Part shown: positions 47,690 to 61,909 of the stretch, piece after piece | Numbering within the stretch: the first letter of the stretch is position 1 | Layout: every line of letters starts with the position of its first letter | From: Tanytarsus gracilentus | Taxonomy: Eukaryota; Arthropoda; Insecta; Diptera; Chironomidae | Reading direction: 5' to 3' | DNA length: 64,000 nt | Assembly: GCA_038502055.1 (NCBI GenBank) | Contig: JAXRKN010000025.1 | Location: 310,001 to 374,000 of the forward strand | Position numbers and translations under genes: made by a program | The notes under the pieces: generated by a model | What the model saw: the letters and a program-made list of their open reading frames with translations, nothing else | What the model was told of the DNA's origin: nothing | The model's database searches: none

Positions 47690-47966
47690 AAAAAATAGAA
47701 CTTTGAAAAATTTCCCGCATTTTTTTGAAATAGTTGTCCGAAGGGACGATAAAAGAGCAGAAAATAATTGTCTTCATTGTCCTCTCTCTCTCGCTCACTC
47801 GCTCGCTTGTTATAGGGTCGCAAAAATTAAGTTTTATAGTGCTTAAACTAAACTAAAATCGAATTATTAGAGCAATACATGTCGATAAAAGCGGCTACAT
47901 GTTGAGAAAAGTGTAAATTTGTTTGTGAAAAGTCGGAAAACAGTGAAGGAAAGGTTGGAAAAAACC
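47690..47966. other. Short intergenic region, Ptp61F promoter
   Basis: A 277-bp gap holding the MALSU1 3' flank and Ptp61F 5' UTR, with a CTCTCTCTCGCTCACTCGCT run that resembles dipteran GAGA/CT promoter tracts. Confidence 0.4.
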
Positions 47967-50316
47967 ATGGAAAAATCGTCAATTTATCAAGAATATTTGG
48001 AAATCAATGGGAAAAATCAATGGATTAGTGTCTATCAGGTAAGAAGTAAAAGGATTTCTTGGTATCGATAGCATGCAACTGGATAAAGTTACGTACATAG
48101 TTATTCCTAACAAAACAATAGATTAGTTGATTGGATATATATAGATCTATCTATGTAATAAAACTACATAACTATACTCAAATGCAAATGGACATAAATT
48201 TAAATTTGATGCGTTTGTGAATCTTACACCTACATTAGACATGATTTTAATGATTTTTTCTCTTTTTCCCTTTCTTCCTCTCTCTCTCTCTCTCTCTCTC
48301 CCTCTCTCCCAATTCGCAGAATATCAAAGACGCAAGCGAGACTGAGGCGAGAAAATGTGAGCAAAAAAAATTCTTCACTCATAGAACTCGTATTTTTGAT
48401 AATTAATGAAATTACATTCAAAAATGTATGTCTATTTAAATTTCTAAATAATTGCAGCCAACTACACTATAAATGAATCTAAAAAAGTGCACAACAGAAG
48501 ATTAAACCGGTATGAGCGCCTGTGTAAAATTCATTTGGTGTTCTGTTTTAAAATTATTTTCTTGTTAGATATCGCGATGTGAATCCCTACGACCATTCTC
48601 GGATAGTGTTGAAGAAGCAGCACGTTGACAGTGATTATATCAATGCAAATCTTGTAAAATTGGAGCGAGCTAAGCGGCAATATATCCTATGTCAAGGTCC
48701 TTTAGAGCATACAATTGGTCATTTTTGGCTGATGGGTGAGAGAATTTAAGAGATTTTAGCCTAGCAATGACTTAACGCAATAATTGTTTCTTAGTATGGG
48801 AACAACAGTCAAAAGCAATTCTGATGCTGAACAAAATTATTGAGAAAAAACAGATAAAGTGTCATCTCTATTGGCCGAAAAAAGAGGGTCAAAAGCTTGA
48901 ACTGCCTGACGTTGGATTAAATGTTGAATTTCTCACACAGGAAAATTACAAGAACTTTTCAAAGCGTCTTTTTCGGTAAGAAGAATTAAAATGAATCATC
49001 ATTAACAAAATTATATATGCATTTCATATTTTATAGGGTTACTGATGTGGAATCGACAAAGTCGAGAGAGGTCGTACAGTTTCATTACACACAGGTAATT
49101 TTTTTTAATAATGACAATTAATGTGAATAATAATGCAATTATTAATGTGAAATTTTAAAATTTTTAGTGGCCAGATTTTGGGGTGCCAAGTTCACCCATA
49201 GCTTTTCTCCAATTCCTTAAGCAAGTACGTGATTCCGGGTTTTTAGACGAACATGTTGGACCTCCAGTAATCCACTGCAGTGCAGGAATTGGTCGATCGG
49301 GCACTTTTTGTCTTGTTGATTGTTGTTTGGTCTTGGTAAGTTTGGTAAGTTTAAATTGAACTCTCCAACTAAAAATTTAAATAAATTTTTAGATTAATAA
49401 AGAAGGTGAAAATAAGGTATCGGTTCAGGACATACTACTTGAGTTGCGCAAATTTCGTATGGGACTCATTCAGACTTATGATCAGTTAACATTTTCCTAT
49501 GAAGCTATAATTGAGGGCATGCGACGATTAAATAATGATGTAAGTTTAATTTTTCCTTATTGTATTATATTTTTATTAATTTATTACATGTATCCATCAA
49601 AGACATTCAACGAATTGGATAATCTAGAGATTGCAATGGGTAGTGATGAAGAAGAAGAGCAATCACCACCTCCCATTCCACCTCGAACATCGTCCACTCA
49701 CCCCGAGCGACCTCAACCGCTTCCAATTTCGATCGAAAACAATGGTCAATTGTTACTTAGCGAAAACAACTCTGACTCGAGTAATTCAACGTCGTCCGAT
49801 GCACCTGACTTGCTTGAGGATACATCCGAAGATAGCAGTAATACAGATAGTGATGATGCTTCAGCTAGAAATGATGACAAAATTCGAGGGTATTCGAAAG
49901 ATTTTGATGCAAATTCAACCTTGCCACCGGTTCCGAATGGAACACTTGACCTTACATCTCCAGCAGATAAACAGAAATTTAGTTCTGATGAAGAGAGGTA
50001 TGCGTTATTTTATTAAAATTTTAAAACTTAACTCATGAATAAATTGCCTTTCATTTTAAATTACATTTATCAATTGTTTTCGTTCTAAAATAGGTCGCCA
50101 TTGATGAGTGATGTTACCAACAACAGTAATGAGCTTCGTTATCGCAGAGCAGCCCGTCAAGAGGCATTACAGGAGAAGGTCCGTGAGATTAAACGCAAGC
50201 AGAAAGAGGAAGAGATCAAAAAGATAAATTTGCCGAAAAAACGCAGGTCACTTTTAATTCTATCCGGTGTTATTTTAGCATTATCAGTTTTTGCATATGT
50301 TTATGTTAAGACTTAA
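47967..50316 (+). CDS. Ptp61F: Ptp61F, PTP1B-type tyrosine phosphatase
   Basis: Tyrosine phosphatase of the PTPN1/PTPN2 class that dampens receptor kinase and JAK/STAT signalling. Exons: 47967-48038, 48320-48356, 48458-48509, 48569-48735, 48795-48975, 49037-49094, 49168-49335, 49393-49539, 49603-49997 and 50094-50316. They give 499 aa. The pTyr loop is NRYRDVNPYDHSRI. WPD is at about 190-192. The catalytic loop HCSAGIGRSG has Cys226. The Q loop is MGLIQTYDQL. The C-region has proline-rich SH3-binding stretches (PPPIPPR, PERPQPLP), an acidic Ser-rich part, a basic coiled segment and a hydrophobic tail (LLILSGVILALSVFAYVYV) that would anchor it to the ER. In flies a different last exon gives a nuclear form; I did not find one in this window. 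Confidence 0.94.
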
Positions 50317-53300
50317 AAATTTATTTAAAATCTCCCGCCTCATATTTTAATTTTATTTTTAACAATCAAAAAAATTTCTTTTAAAAAAACATGATTTCCT
50401 TCATCACACAAAAAAAGATAGAAAATTTTAAATTTAATAAACTTTTAAATTAACAATTTAATAGTTTATTAAAAAAGAGAAAAAAATAAATATTACTTCA
50501 CTTCGATCTCATTTCGAGGAACTTGTGACATAAAAATGTTTTTTGACACTTATTTTCAATATTTTGATCAATAGCTTTTTTGTGAGACTTGAATTTTTTA
50601 CTATCAAAATTTTAATTTATTTAGCCATGCGTCTTGCTTTTTATAATTTTTTTCATCCGCAAAAAAACTATTAATGCGAGGAGAACTATATTTTTTAACA
50701 TCTTTTTACCATACATCAGCAATTGTCGTGTGCACGGATATTTTCTGCTATAAACGCGAAATTTTGATTTTTTACTTTTTTATATTCAAAAAAACTAATT
50801 GAGAAATTATAACTTCAAAAATAAGAACAATAGCATAAAGAAACAAGAGAGAAGAAAATCAAGTTTTGTAAAAAATTTCCTTTTATCGAAAAGAGAGGTG
50901 AATATAACATATGTAGGATCTAAACGAATGCACACCGCGACCGTTTCAAAACGTAAACTTTTATTTCTAATGATATTTTTGAGAAAAAGAGAACTTTCAA
51001 CGAAATCATTTCTCATAAAGGCATCAACACATTCAATATTAAATTCTTTCTGTAATAATATTCCATTTATATATATATATATATCAGATAAACAAACATT
51101 TCACAAAAATGAAAATATTTTTGATAGAGAAGCAAACTAAATGTGTATTTTGATAGTGCTTTAAGTAAAAGACAAAAATCCCTAAAATTTCGTTTGAAAA
51201 GATTTAGGAAAAATAAGAAATTAGATACAGTAAAGTTAGTTTTAATTAGTTGAATAAAATGAAATGTTGTGTAATGAAATCAAAATGCATCTCTTATAAA
51301 ATTTTCCGTGCAGCGAAATTAATTTTCTTAATCTTTAACCGGAGACTATTTTTTACGCGTAACTAATTAGTATTGATTTAAGAAGAAATGTTGGATAACT
51401 TTTCCCTCATAAGTTTTAATGAAGAAAAAGAAAACATTAAGACACAAACAAAAATTATCTGTGCATTTAAATAAATTGAAACCTTGAATATAAACAATAA
51501 AAAAATTATTTATACAGTATAGTTATTGATTATTAAAATTTGAAGGATATATAGCGAAAAGCAAGAGCCTCAGATTTTAACTTGCACATTTATAATTTCT
51601 TAATTTTCTTTTTCTCATTCTAACATGAGATCCCATTGTATATTTGATTTTATTTCAAGTTATACATTATCAAAAATGGCTAAAGTTTGAATGAAAGAAA
51701 GTTGGGAGAGCGAAAGAATGAAATAGGTTGACAATTTAAACAATGAAACAGATGAAAGAATAAACTGAATTAATTATAAATGTATGAATTAAATTTTTAT
51801 TAACAAAATAACGAGAATCCATAATATCTAAAATAGAAAAACCGAAAAGAATAAACTTTTTGATTTCAATCTTTTTCTCTTTTTTTGCAGACAATCGACA
51901 AAAGCTGTCAGTGCAACAAAATGATATCCATTGTTTCTGCCGTGGAAAATTTTCTTTATGTGTCAAATTTGAAAGAAAAAGAATTATTGTCGCATTTCTG
52001 CGCAATCTTAAAATTAAAATTATATAAAAAATAATAGGCTCATTATCATTCAAAATATAGAAAATAATCAATAGATCCACCAAGACTGCAATAATTAAAG
52101 TTAAAAACTTCTTCATTTTTTTAAGGAAGCAAAAACACATTTGTCTCATAAAATTATACTTTTGAAAATTACTAAGCTATTTTCGTATGTTAAATGAAAC
52201 TACAAAAATTGTTGTATTTTTTAAATTGCTCAAATTCAAACATATATTTGGTCTTGGATCTTCATATATAAGCATAAAAATTTCGTTACTAACACTTTAA
52301 AAATTTCCTCAATAAATTTACATATTGTGTAGAATTCCAAGAAAATTTTGACTCTTCTTTTCTCGTTGATTTTTATTTCATTCAATTTTCGACGTTTAGT
52401 TCCGATCGTTAATAAATATAATATTCTTCATTTTTATTGGTACAGCAATCCAGGAAAATTTAGTTCTCTCCAACTCTGAATCATACCATTCTTAATAAAA
52501 TTTGAGAACAGGGCGACAAAAGTAAATTAATATTTTAAAATATAAACTACACAGTGGTTTCAGTCTGAAGAAAATATTACATTTATTTTTTTTATGATGG
52601 TTTAGGTTTTATATTTTAAATTTATATAAATTTTTTTTTTAAAAAAATAAATTTATTTTGGATAAAAATAGTGTTAAAAAATATAAAAATAATTATTATA
52701 TTAATATAAATAAATAATAAAGCTGCAATAATTAGTTAAAAATTTTATTTTTTTAAGAAGAAAAACACATTTGTTCATAAATTATATTTTGAAAATTATA
52801 ACTATTTTGAAATTTATCTTTTATTTTTAATATTTTGAGAATTTTTTATTGTTTTATTTGTGTTTCAGTCTGAAGAAAATATTACATTTAATGTTTATTT
52901 GCTATGATCGGTTTAATGGTTGCTTTATCAACGATTTTAAATTTCATGAGTAAATTTTTTCCATTTTTGTATGTAAAAAGTGAGAAAATGGTGTACTTTC
53001 GGATTTGATTTTCTCCCGAAGTGGCAAAAAGTGGCAAACCAAATGATAAAAACTTGAAAGATGCGTTCTTCGTCTATAGAAATTCATGGGACTTGAGAGA
53101 TTGCGGGAGATTGCAAAGAACGCAGAGCAATTCTACAAAAAGTCGATTAAGGTCTCATACTTTTCCAATTTTCAAGCACTTCCAAAGCTTGTTCTGATGA
53201 GCCACTTATAAAAATAAATAATAGAGACTGTAACAAAAAGTTTGGTATCAAAAAGTTAGTGACTTCCATAGAAAATTTTAGAGTAAAAGTCATCTCAAAA

Positions 53301-55078
53301 AACACATAGTTTTGGGGGTATTTAAAATTATATAACTTGGAAGCGGATTCCGCCATACTTTTATATGGAGGTGTATGGACTGACTTCAAAATATTGTGGG
53401 CCAAGGTTCAAAGTATTTTTTACGCATAAAAACTAATCGTAAATCGCATTTTCATTTGTTGCATGTTTTTGTTCAGATTGAATCCACTGTGAACTAGTAA
53501 ATACATTAAAAATTTTATTGATGACGATGATGATGATGATAACAAATGGGTCGCCTTGCAAGACTTTCAATTTAGACAAACTACATTAAATAATTTATTT
53601 TCCTTCAAATAATATCTTTTATATCACTATAATTTAATTTAAAGTTGTTTTAGCTGCTAGAAAAATTTATTGGGAGTCATTAAGTTAAACCTTTGTGATG
53701 TCTGTTTTTAAAACGTTCACGTGATTTTTGAAATGATCTGTAAAACGGAGACTTTTCAATTCTCTCCAAACATAAGCTACCATAAACTTTATGTCGCGAG
53801 ATTTTTTTCATTTTCTACACTATTTTGAGTAAAAATATAATTAAATCGTAAAAAAATGAATTGAAAAGTGTCCGAAAAGTAGTTCTGAACTGCGTTTTGA
53901 TCGTGAAATTTGAAGGGTAATCGAAATATTACCTTTTTCAGTGGAAAATCACTAGAAAAAAATGTAGGTTGATAAAGTTTAATTCTTGATTAAAATTGTC
54001 AATAAAAAAATCTTTTAACATATAAAAAGTGATTTAGATTTAATTAAATGAAGTTAAAAAAGAAGATATGAAAAAAAAACAATTTTTTATTGTGAAACAA
54101 TTGTAGTTTGAAAAAATGAGAAATTTAAAAAACTTAAGTCGCGATAAGTAAAGCTTTATAGTAATTACAATTAAACAAATGAATACGAAACTTCTTCTGA
54201 TGTGTATAAAATCTAAAAAATCATTGCAAGAACGTGTTCTTCACATCTAATTTCTCTGGATATTTTTCGACCATCTTTGATTTTGTGTGTGCTGTAAAGT
54301 GGAAAAAAGGAACATAATAGAGCAGCGACGACAATGAGGAGAATAGAGAGAGAGAGAGAGAGGAATAAGAAAAAAACATAAAGAGCATAAAAATGCAAGT
54401 GGATGATGAAAATATATACACATTTTATTGTCATTTCTCTCTTCTTCGTTCGCTATGACTCTTCTTTGCCGCTAAATATAACAACAAAAAAGAAATAAAT
54501 CATTATATTAGTGATAACGACTTTATTATAGTGATTCAATGAAAAAACTTTAATTCATTAATTAACACAAAAAGTTATGTGCAAATATAAAATATTAATT
54601 TTAACTTTTCTAAACTCTTATCTTACACTCAAAATCTCACATTTCCCCTTAGGGCTTATATACATACTTAGAAAAGTGAGCGAGATCATCATAAGCACAT
54701 TCTTCGCATAATATTATAAAGCAGTGCCACATAAATTCGCTCTTATTTTAACAATTTTACTCATCGTGTGGAGTCCGCAAATAGAAACATAGGAAAAATA
54801 ACGGAAAAAGGAAGGAAAAATTGTAGTCAAATACACCCTTGAGGGGGAGGAAGAGAAGTCGTGTGTAGTGCTTATATGTAAAATTTGTACTTTTGTCGTG
54901 AAACACCCCCAACGCACACATACTTGTCAGCAGCAACTTTAAGAGAAAATAAAAAAATTAAAGGAAATAATCTTCCATGAAGAACCGTCATCTTATTTGT
55001 ATGCTGTTTTAATATACAAACGGAAGAAATTAGTGTGTGTGTGTGTGTATTTGGTGTAGCCAAACTAGAATTACAATA
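50317..55078. other. Long intergenic region before Plexin A
   Basis: 4.8 kb of AT-rich DNA. It contains TA microsatellite (about 51068-51084), GATGATGAT (about 53520-53540), GA repeat (about 54345-54361), GT repeat (about 55033-55048) and a degenerate internal duplication (52080-52190 versus 52720-52811). The last kilobase is probably Plexin A promoter and 5' UTR. No convincing gene was found. Confidence 0.5.
52080..52900. repeat. Degenerate duplicated segment
   Basis: 52080-52190 and 52720-52811 share ordered blocks (CTGCAATAATTA, ACACATTTGT, TTTTGAAAATTA). The later copy lacks scattered single bases. TTTCAGTCTGAAGAAAATAT occurs at both about 52557 and about 52863. It is either a decayed tandem duplication or a poorly polished assembly repeat. 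Confidence 0.6.
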
Positions 55079-58000
55079 ATGACCGTCCATCGACCGAAAG
55101 CATTGCATCAAATTACATCAACGTACACCGTCACAGTACTAGTAGCACTAATTCTTCTGATTGGAATCGAGCCATCAGCAACTTCAGCGAATAACATAAT
55201 TTTGTCGCAATATCAATTACCTAATGATTCGTACTTTACTCATTTGGCGTATGATAGGAAGCGCTCATGCCTGTACGCGGGTGCAGTAAATCGGATTATT
55301 CAATTCAATAAGAACCTTACGGTAATCAATAGCAGTATCACAGGACCAAAGCCCGACAGTCCAGCGTGTCATGCTGGAGGTTGCCCCGAGGACGTAGAAA
55401 CATTCGAGACGAATAATTTCAATAAAATTTTAATTTTAAATACATTTGGCGACTCGTTGATTGCATGCGGAAGTTTGCATCAAGGCGCTTGTGAGATTTA
55501 TGAAAATCTGAACAATTTTCCCAAGTTGCCCAAATATATTGAGTTGCCGCTGGTTGCCAATGACGAGAACTCGAGCAGTTATGCATACATCGGACCTTCG
55601 AGATATACTGCTTGGCAGCGTGAAGACATTCTCTATGTCGGTACAACCTTTACGAATGTTGGAGATTATAGAGATAACGTTCCGGCAATTGCATCGAGAA
55701 AATTGGATGACCTAAATTATGCTGAATTCTCCATTCAACAATCAAACATTAACATTGATGTGAAATATCGAGACCATTTTCTCGTTAATTATATTTATGG
55801 ATTTAATAGTACCGATTATGCGTATTTTGTGATTGTTCAAAAGAAAAACCATTTGGTTGAAGAGGCCGGCTATCATACTCGACTCGCGAGAATTTGTGTA
55901 ACTGATCCCAACTATGATAGTTACACAGAGATTAGCCTCACTTGCTTGGCAAAAGGTGGACAAGATTACAATATTATGCGAGACGCTAAATTGACTGAGG
56001 CTGGTGTACGATTGGGACAAAAGTTGGGCATACGCAAGGACGACCATGTGCTTGTGACGGCCTTTTCTCCCAGCAAAGAAATAACTTCCGAAACTCAAAA
56101 TGCAACGGCAGTGTGCATCTATACACTCAAAGATATCGAGGAGATGTTTAATGAAAATATTCACATGTGCTTTAACGGTACAATTAAAGATCGTAATTTA
56201 GGATATATTTCTGGTTCGATACTCGATGGAAAATGTCCAAATGTTGGCTCAATAGGTAATATTCACGATTTTTGTCATGCTGGGCTTAAAATTTCGGGAG
56301 TTGCCGCAATATCGGCAAATGCCTTGTTCACTTTTGACTTTGAATCAGTAACGGCAATTAGCACGACACTTACCGGTCCTCATACTGTTGCATTTCTTGG
56401 AACAACCGAAGGCAACATAAAGAAGATCTTATTGTCGGAGCCCTCAGCGGGTGAATATGACCGTGTTGAAGTGGATTCCGATATCATATTACCCGATACT
56501 ATGGTTTCACCCGAGCAAGATTATTTGTTTGTCTTGTCGCGAAAGAAAATCACAAAATTGAAGATTGAAAATTGTGCATCGCACACGACATGCTCTGGCT
56601 GCTTGGAGTCAAAGGATCCATTCTGTGGCTGGTGTTCGCTCGAAAAGCGTTGTACTGTGCGAAACGCATGCCAACGCGATACGAGTGCATCGAGATGGCT
56701 GTCAATCGGAGTAGGTCAGCAGTGTATAGATTTTGAAACTGCAATTCCCGACAAAGTTCCCATTAATCAAATGACAACTGTAAACTTGGTGATAAAAACA
56801 CTTCCCGAATTGCCAGCTAATGCAAAGTATAAATGTGTCTTTGGCAACTCGACGCCCATTGATGCCGCCGTCACTGACAATGGCTTGATATGTCAAACTC
56901 CTCAACCTAAAAATCGGCCCGCCATTGATCCTGGCAAAGATCATATTCTAGTTCCCCTTTCAGTTCGCTCAAGGTAATTGATCACATTATTGAGCTGATA
57001 AGTTGTTACGGTTCGTTCTTTAAAGTTTAGAAAATTTCGAATTTGAATAATGAAATTTATTAAAATTTAAAAAACTGCCGAGTAATTTTTTTAAGTGAGA
57101 AAAAATTTAAAAGTCATCGTTAACAACTTCAAAATTTTTTCTTAACACGCTTAATATATGAATACGCATTTTGAAAAAAATCATAATTTTTTTACTTGCC
57201 CAACAGTGAAACAAACAAGGACTTTGTATCGAGGAGTTTTGCATTTTTCGATTGCTCAGTTCACGATTCATGCTTTAAGTGTCTCAAATCCCAGTGGAAT
57301 TGCAACTGGTGCATATACGACAACAAATGTGTTTTCCAGAACTCAACTTGCCGAAACACTGCGAGCATGATAAGCACCGAAAACGTAAGTTTAACCTTTA
57401 AAATGAAAATAAATACACAAGCATGAACACATTTAATTAATTTTTCTTTTTATTCACTCACTCCCGCTTGCCATGCATTACACGCAAAACACAAAAACAA
57501 ATAGCAATGTCCTCGCATAAAGCCACCGAAAAATGAAATTCTGTTACCCAACAAAGTGCCAAAAGAGATAAAATTGGAAATAATTAATCTACCACGCCCG
57601 CAAAGTGCTCATTCGGGATTTTTGTGCATAGTAAACATTGAAGGTGCTCACATGATTTTGCCAGCACGAATTGAGCAGAATAAATTCATCGTGTGCGATA
57701 AAACACCCGTAAGTTCATTTTTATTTATACTTTATATGTGTATTTTTTTAAAATTAAAAATCGTCCTAATGTGGCTTTCGTGGCTTTTACTTTCATTTTT
57801 AAACTAAACTATAATTCAAAGATGAATTATTTTTTTTTCAAAAGTCATGACTTGCAGCACTATTTTTTTGCGGTGGCCGAAAGATTAATTAATTTTTGAA
57901 AACTAATTTACTTTTAGTACTCATACGAGGCCAACACTAACGAATACAAAGCAAAAGTGGACGTTACTTGGAATAGAAATCATTACATTGATACCATCAG

Positions 58001-61000
58001 CATAACTTTATATAAGTGCGATATCCTGGGATCTCATAAAGAACACGCTGATTGTAGCTTATGTGTGACCCGTGATTCAAAATACCAATGCACATGGTGC
58101 AATAAGCAGTGTGTTTTTAATGACACATGTATGCATGGAGCGACATCAGAGTGCCCGAGACCACGCATTGATTCGATTCGGCCTTTAAGTGGACCGGTCG
58201 AAGGGGGAACTTTGGTCACAATTGAGGGCAGCAACTTGGGAATACGAGAAGAGGATGTGCGAGGGAAAATAAAGATTGGTAATGTGCCATGTGAGTTAGT
58301 GAATTATGAAATTTCCGTGAAAATCGAATGTCGTACGGGCGGCGTCGACAAGGAAATGATGGCTACCGTTAAAGTTGGAAATGAAGCGGGAGTTACAGAG
58401 TCGATTATACACTTTCAATACAAGGACTTTAAAGTGGATATGATTACTCCCACTCAAGGACCACAGTCAGGCGGAACGCAAGTTCAGATTTATGGTCGAC
58501 ATTTGAACATCGGTTCGAGTGTCATTGCATACTTGGACGATTATATTTGCCACATTAATGCGTCTCTCGCAACTAACGATCGTCTTTTATGTGTGACGAC
58601 CGCCTCGCGTACCCCAGAGTATATTAGAACCTTAACTCTAATCATTGATCTTGCAAACCGAACCCTTCAATGTAAGACCGGAAGAGGTCATAATTCATTG
58701 TCAAATAGTATCGCCGGAACCACACCAACAACGACACTTTACAACAACAATAGTGGAATGCGTTACGGTGCTTGTAGTATATATAATTACACCGTTGATC
58801 CAAAAATTATGCAAATAAAGCCTTTGAAGAGTTTTAAGAGCGGTGGTCGAATGATTACAGTGCACGGTACTAATCTTCATACAGTTCAAAAGCCTCAGAT
58901 GGAAGTGCTATTTGGCGATGAAAGTATTAATAAAACAGAGTGTACTGTAATTAATCCCAATCAAATGGAATGTCCTTCACCATCGGTTAGTGAAAAGTTC
59001 AAAATCTATTTTGTGGCGACAAATAAAAGGACGCCACCGTTGAAAAAAAGAAAAAGAAATGTAATCAGTAATATTGATGCATACCCAACGCGTGATCTAC
59101 TACCATCTGCTTCATATGCTATTCAGGAAACTCAATTGAATTTCCAAATAAGTTTCATAATGGACAACGTTAAATCTGTGCGAGACCTAAATAAACATTT
59201 CCAGCATATAAGAAGCAATTTGATATATGTGGATGACCCAGTATTTTATCCCTTTCTTAATTCGCTTAAACTTTACAAAGGAGATACTCTCGTTATAGAA
59301 GGTGAGAGTCTGAATCTCGCTTGCGATGAAAGTGATGTAATTGTGACAGTTGGTTCGCAACAGTGCAACGTAACGAGTTTGGCTTTAACACAATTAGTAT
59401 GTACACCGCCGGCCAAGCAGCCTCTTTCGACAGATGAAAATGGCAATGAAAATGATATCGATTTGCCATTAGTGGTCGTGCGAGTTGGACAGAGATTACG
59501 ATTCCCACTCGGCTATTTAAGATATGATTTATTGAAACCATATGCCTTTTCACAAGCAATGATTGTGATTGCAGCATCGACCTTTGTACTGGCCATAGTG
59601 CTTGTGTTCATTTTGATTATTTATCGCCGAAAAACGACACAAGCAGAGCGTGAATACAAAAAAATCCAAATTCAAATGGATACGCTTGAGTCTAATGTAC
59701 GATTGGAATGTAAACAGGCTTTTGCAGAGCTACAAACAGACATTCTAGACTTAACGGCCGATTTAGAGAATCAGGGAATTCCTACATTAGATCATGTCAA
59801 TTACATTATGAAGGTATTCTTTCCTGGCGTTTCCGATCATCCGATCTTAAATGGCCACAAGGGTCGAATGAATATATTGAGGACAAATTATGATGCGGCC
59901 ATGCTACAGTTCGAGCAGCTGATTAATAACAAATTTTTCCTTTTAACATTTATTGAGACACTCGAAGCTCAGCGTACATTCAATATACGAGATAAGGTCA
60001 ATGTTGCATCACTTCTCATGATAGTGTTGATGAATAAAATGGAATATGCAACGGATATTCTTAAGTGGCTTCTCTTACGACTCATTGACAAATCCGTAAT
60101 GACAAAGCACCCTCACCTCATGCTTCGACGTACGGAGAGTGTGGTTGAAAAGATGCTAACAAACTACATGGCAATCTGCATGTATGGCTATCTACGTGAA
60201 TACGCTGGTTCTTCGCTTTTCCTGCTCTTCAAGGCCATCAAACATCAGGTTGAGAAAGGTTTAGTCGATGCTATCACCCACGAGGCACGTTATTGCCTCT
60301 CCGAAGATAGATTGCTTCGCGAGCAAGTAGATACGAGTTTCGTCACGATACACATTCTTCAGGACGATCTTGAAGATAAAGTGCAATGTAAGGTCTTAGA
60401 TCAAGACACTATAACTCAGGTAAATTTCTTTTAATAATAAAATTATAGTTATCTGATTATTATTTTTGTCTTGTTTATATATATATAGGTGAAGGCAAAG
60501 ATCCTGGATGCTCTTTTTAAAAATACACCATTTTCAATGCGACCATCTGTGCATGATGTCGACCTCGAATGGCGGCATGGTCGTGGTGGTCATCTGACAC
60601 TTCAGGACGAAGATTTAACGACCAAAACCTTGAACGGATGGAAAAGACTTAATACTTTAGCACACTATGGAGTCAAAGAATCGGCGGTCATGTCATTAGT
60701 CGCACGACAGCACGATTCATATAATATTAATACATACAATAAGAATTTGTATCCGAACTGCTACTACATCAATAATACGCAAACACACGTGTTAATAAAT
60801 GGCGTGCTCGACTCGTCCGGATTGCATCATCATCCACAGCTTTTAAATAATCAGCAAACGCTTGGTGGAAATCATAAACAACAATATTGTCGGGTGTTTC
60901 ATCTAGTAAAATCTAATTTGGATGAACACTACTTTGGCACAGCATTCGGTAACAATAAAAATCAGCCGCATCATCCATTCCTGCCGCCGTCCAATAATTG

Positions 61001-61909
61001 TGGTGCAACTGTCGAGAGAACTCATAAAGCCATTCCAGAAATATACTTGACGAGATTGTTAGCAACAAAGGGAACTATTCAGAAATTCGTTGATGATTTC
61101 TTCGCGACAATCCTAACTGTCAATGAAAAACTTCCACCGGCCGTAAAATGGCTCTACGATCTACTCGATGATGCAGCGCGTCGACATCCTGAAACAAACG
61201 ATTTAAAAATAATACATGCATGGAAATCAAATAGGTAATTTGTAAAAAAATTTCAAGAAATTTTATTTGAATTAGCTCAATTTTCTTGCATATAGCCTGC
61301 CTTTAAGATTTTGGGTCAATTTCATCAAGAATCCTGATTTTATATTCGACATTAACAAGACGGTGACAGTAGATGCGTGCCTAAGTGTAGTCGCTCAAAC
61401 TTTCATGGACGCATGCTCTACAAATGAGCATCGTTTGGGAAAGGACTCGCCATCAAATAAATTACTTTTTGCAAAAGTATGAAATCGATATGTCGATTTA
61501 TAATTTCAATTATTCATACTGTTCTTTTTAATCAAATCAGGACTTGCCTCATTACCGGGAAATGGTACAACAGTTCTATGCGGACATAGCTCGTTTACCT
61601 CAAATAAGTGATCAGGATATGTGCACTTCAATGCAGCAATTATCTGTTCAACAGAATGACGAGTTTGATACGATTGCAGCTTTGAAAGAGCTTTACATCT
61701 ACGTGACGTCTTATAAAGAACAAGTATGTACCTTACAGTCATGAGTGCATTGGAACAAGTGCGATATCATTTTTTAATTTTAAAATTTTCTCATTCTTTC
61801 GCTACAGATAATTGAAGCCCTCGAAATGGACGTCAATTGCAAAAGGCTACATCTTGCCAACAAGTTGGAGAATGTCGGGGCAATATTGGACGGACTCGAT
61901 GATTGCTGA
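55079..61909 (+). CDS. PlexA: Plexin A, semaphorin receptor
   Basis: Single-pass receptor for class 1 semaphorins in axon guidance; its intracellular part is a Rap GAP. Exons: 55079-56973, 57207-57384, 57505-57708, 57918-60419, 60489-61234, 61296-61476, 61541-61723 and 61808-61909. They give 1996 aa. Signal peptide about 15-37. Sema domain to about 495 (YFTHLAYDRKRSCLYAGAVN). PSI domains near 497 (CSGCLESKDPFCGWC), 650 and 804. IPT folds about 840-1120. Transmembrane segment about 1303-1325. The GAP has its first arginine in LMLRRTESVVEKML and its second in EIYLTRLLATKGT. A Rho-binding region lies between, with an insert rich in N, H and Q. The C-terminus DEFDTIAALKELYIYVTSYK matches fly PlexA better than PlexB. 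The ATG precedes the hydrophobic leader; a GT repeat lies just upstream. Confidence 0.95.

Noticed and set aside
51736..52149. 137-codon minus-strand hydrophobic ORF
   Set aside because: AT-driven run of F, I and L codons without splice context or recognisable domain.
53147..53404. 85-codon minus-strand ORF
   Set aside because: It looks locally protein-like, but has no domain, splice structure or start context that I could support.
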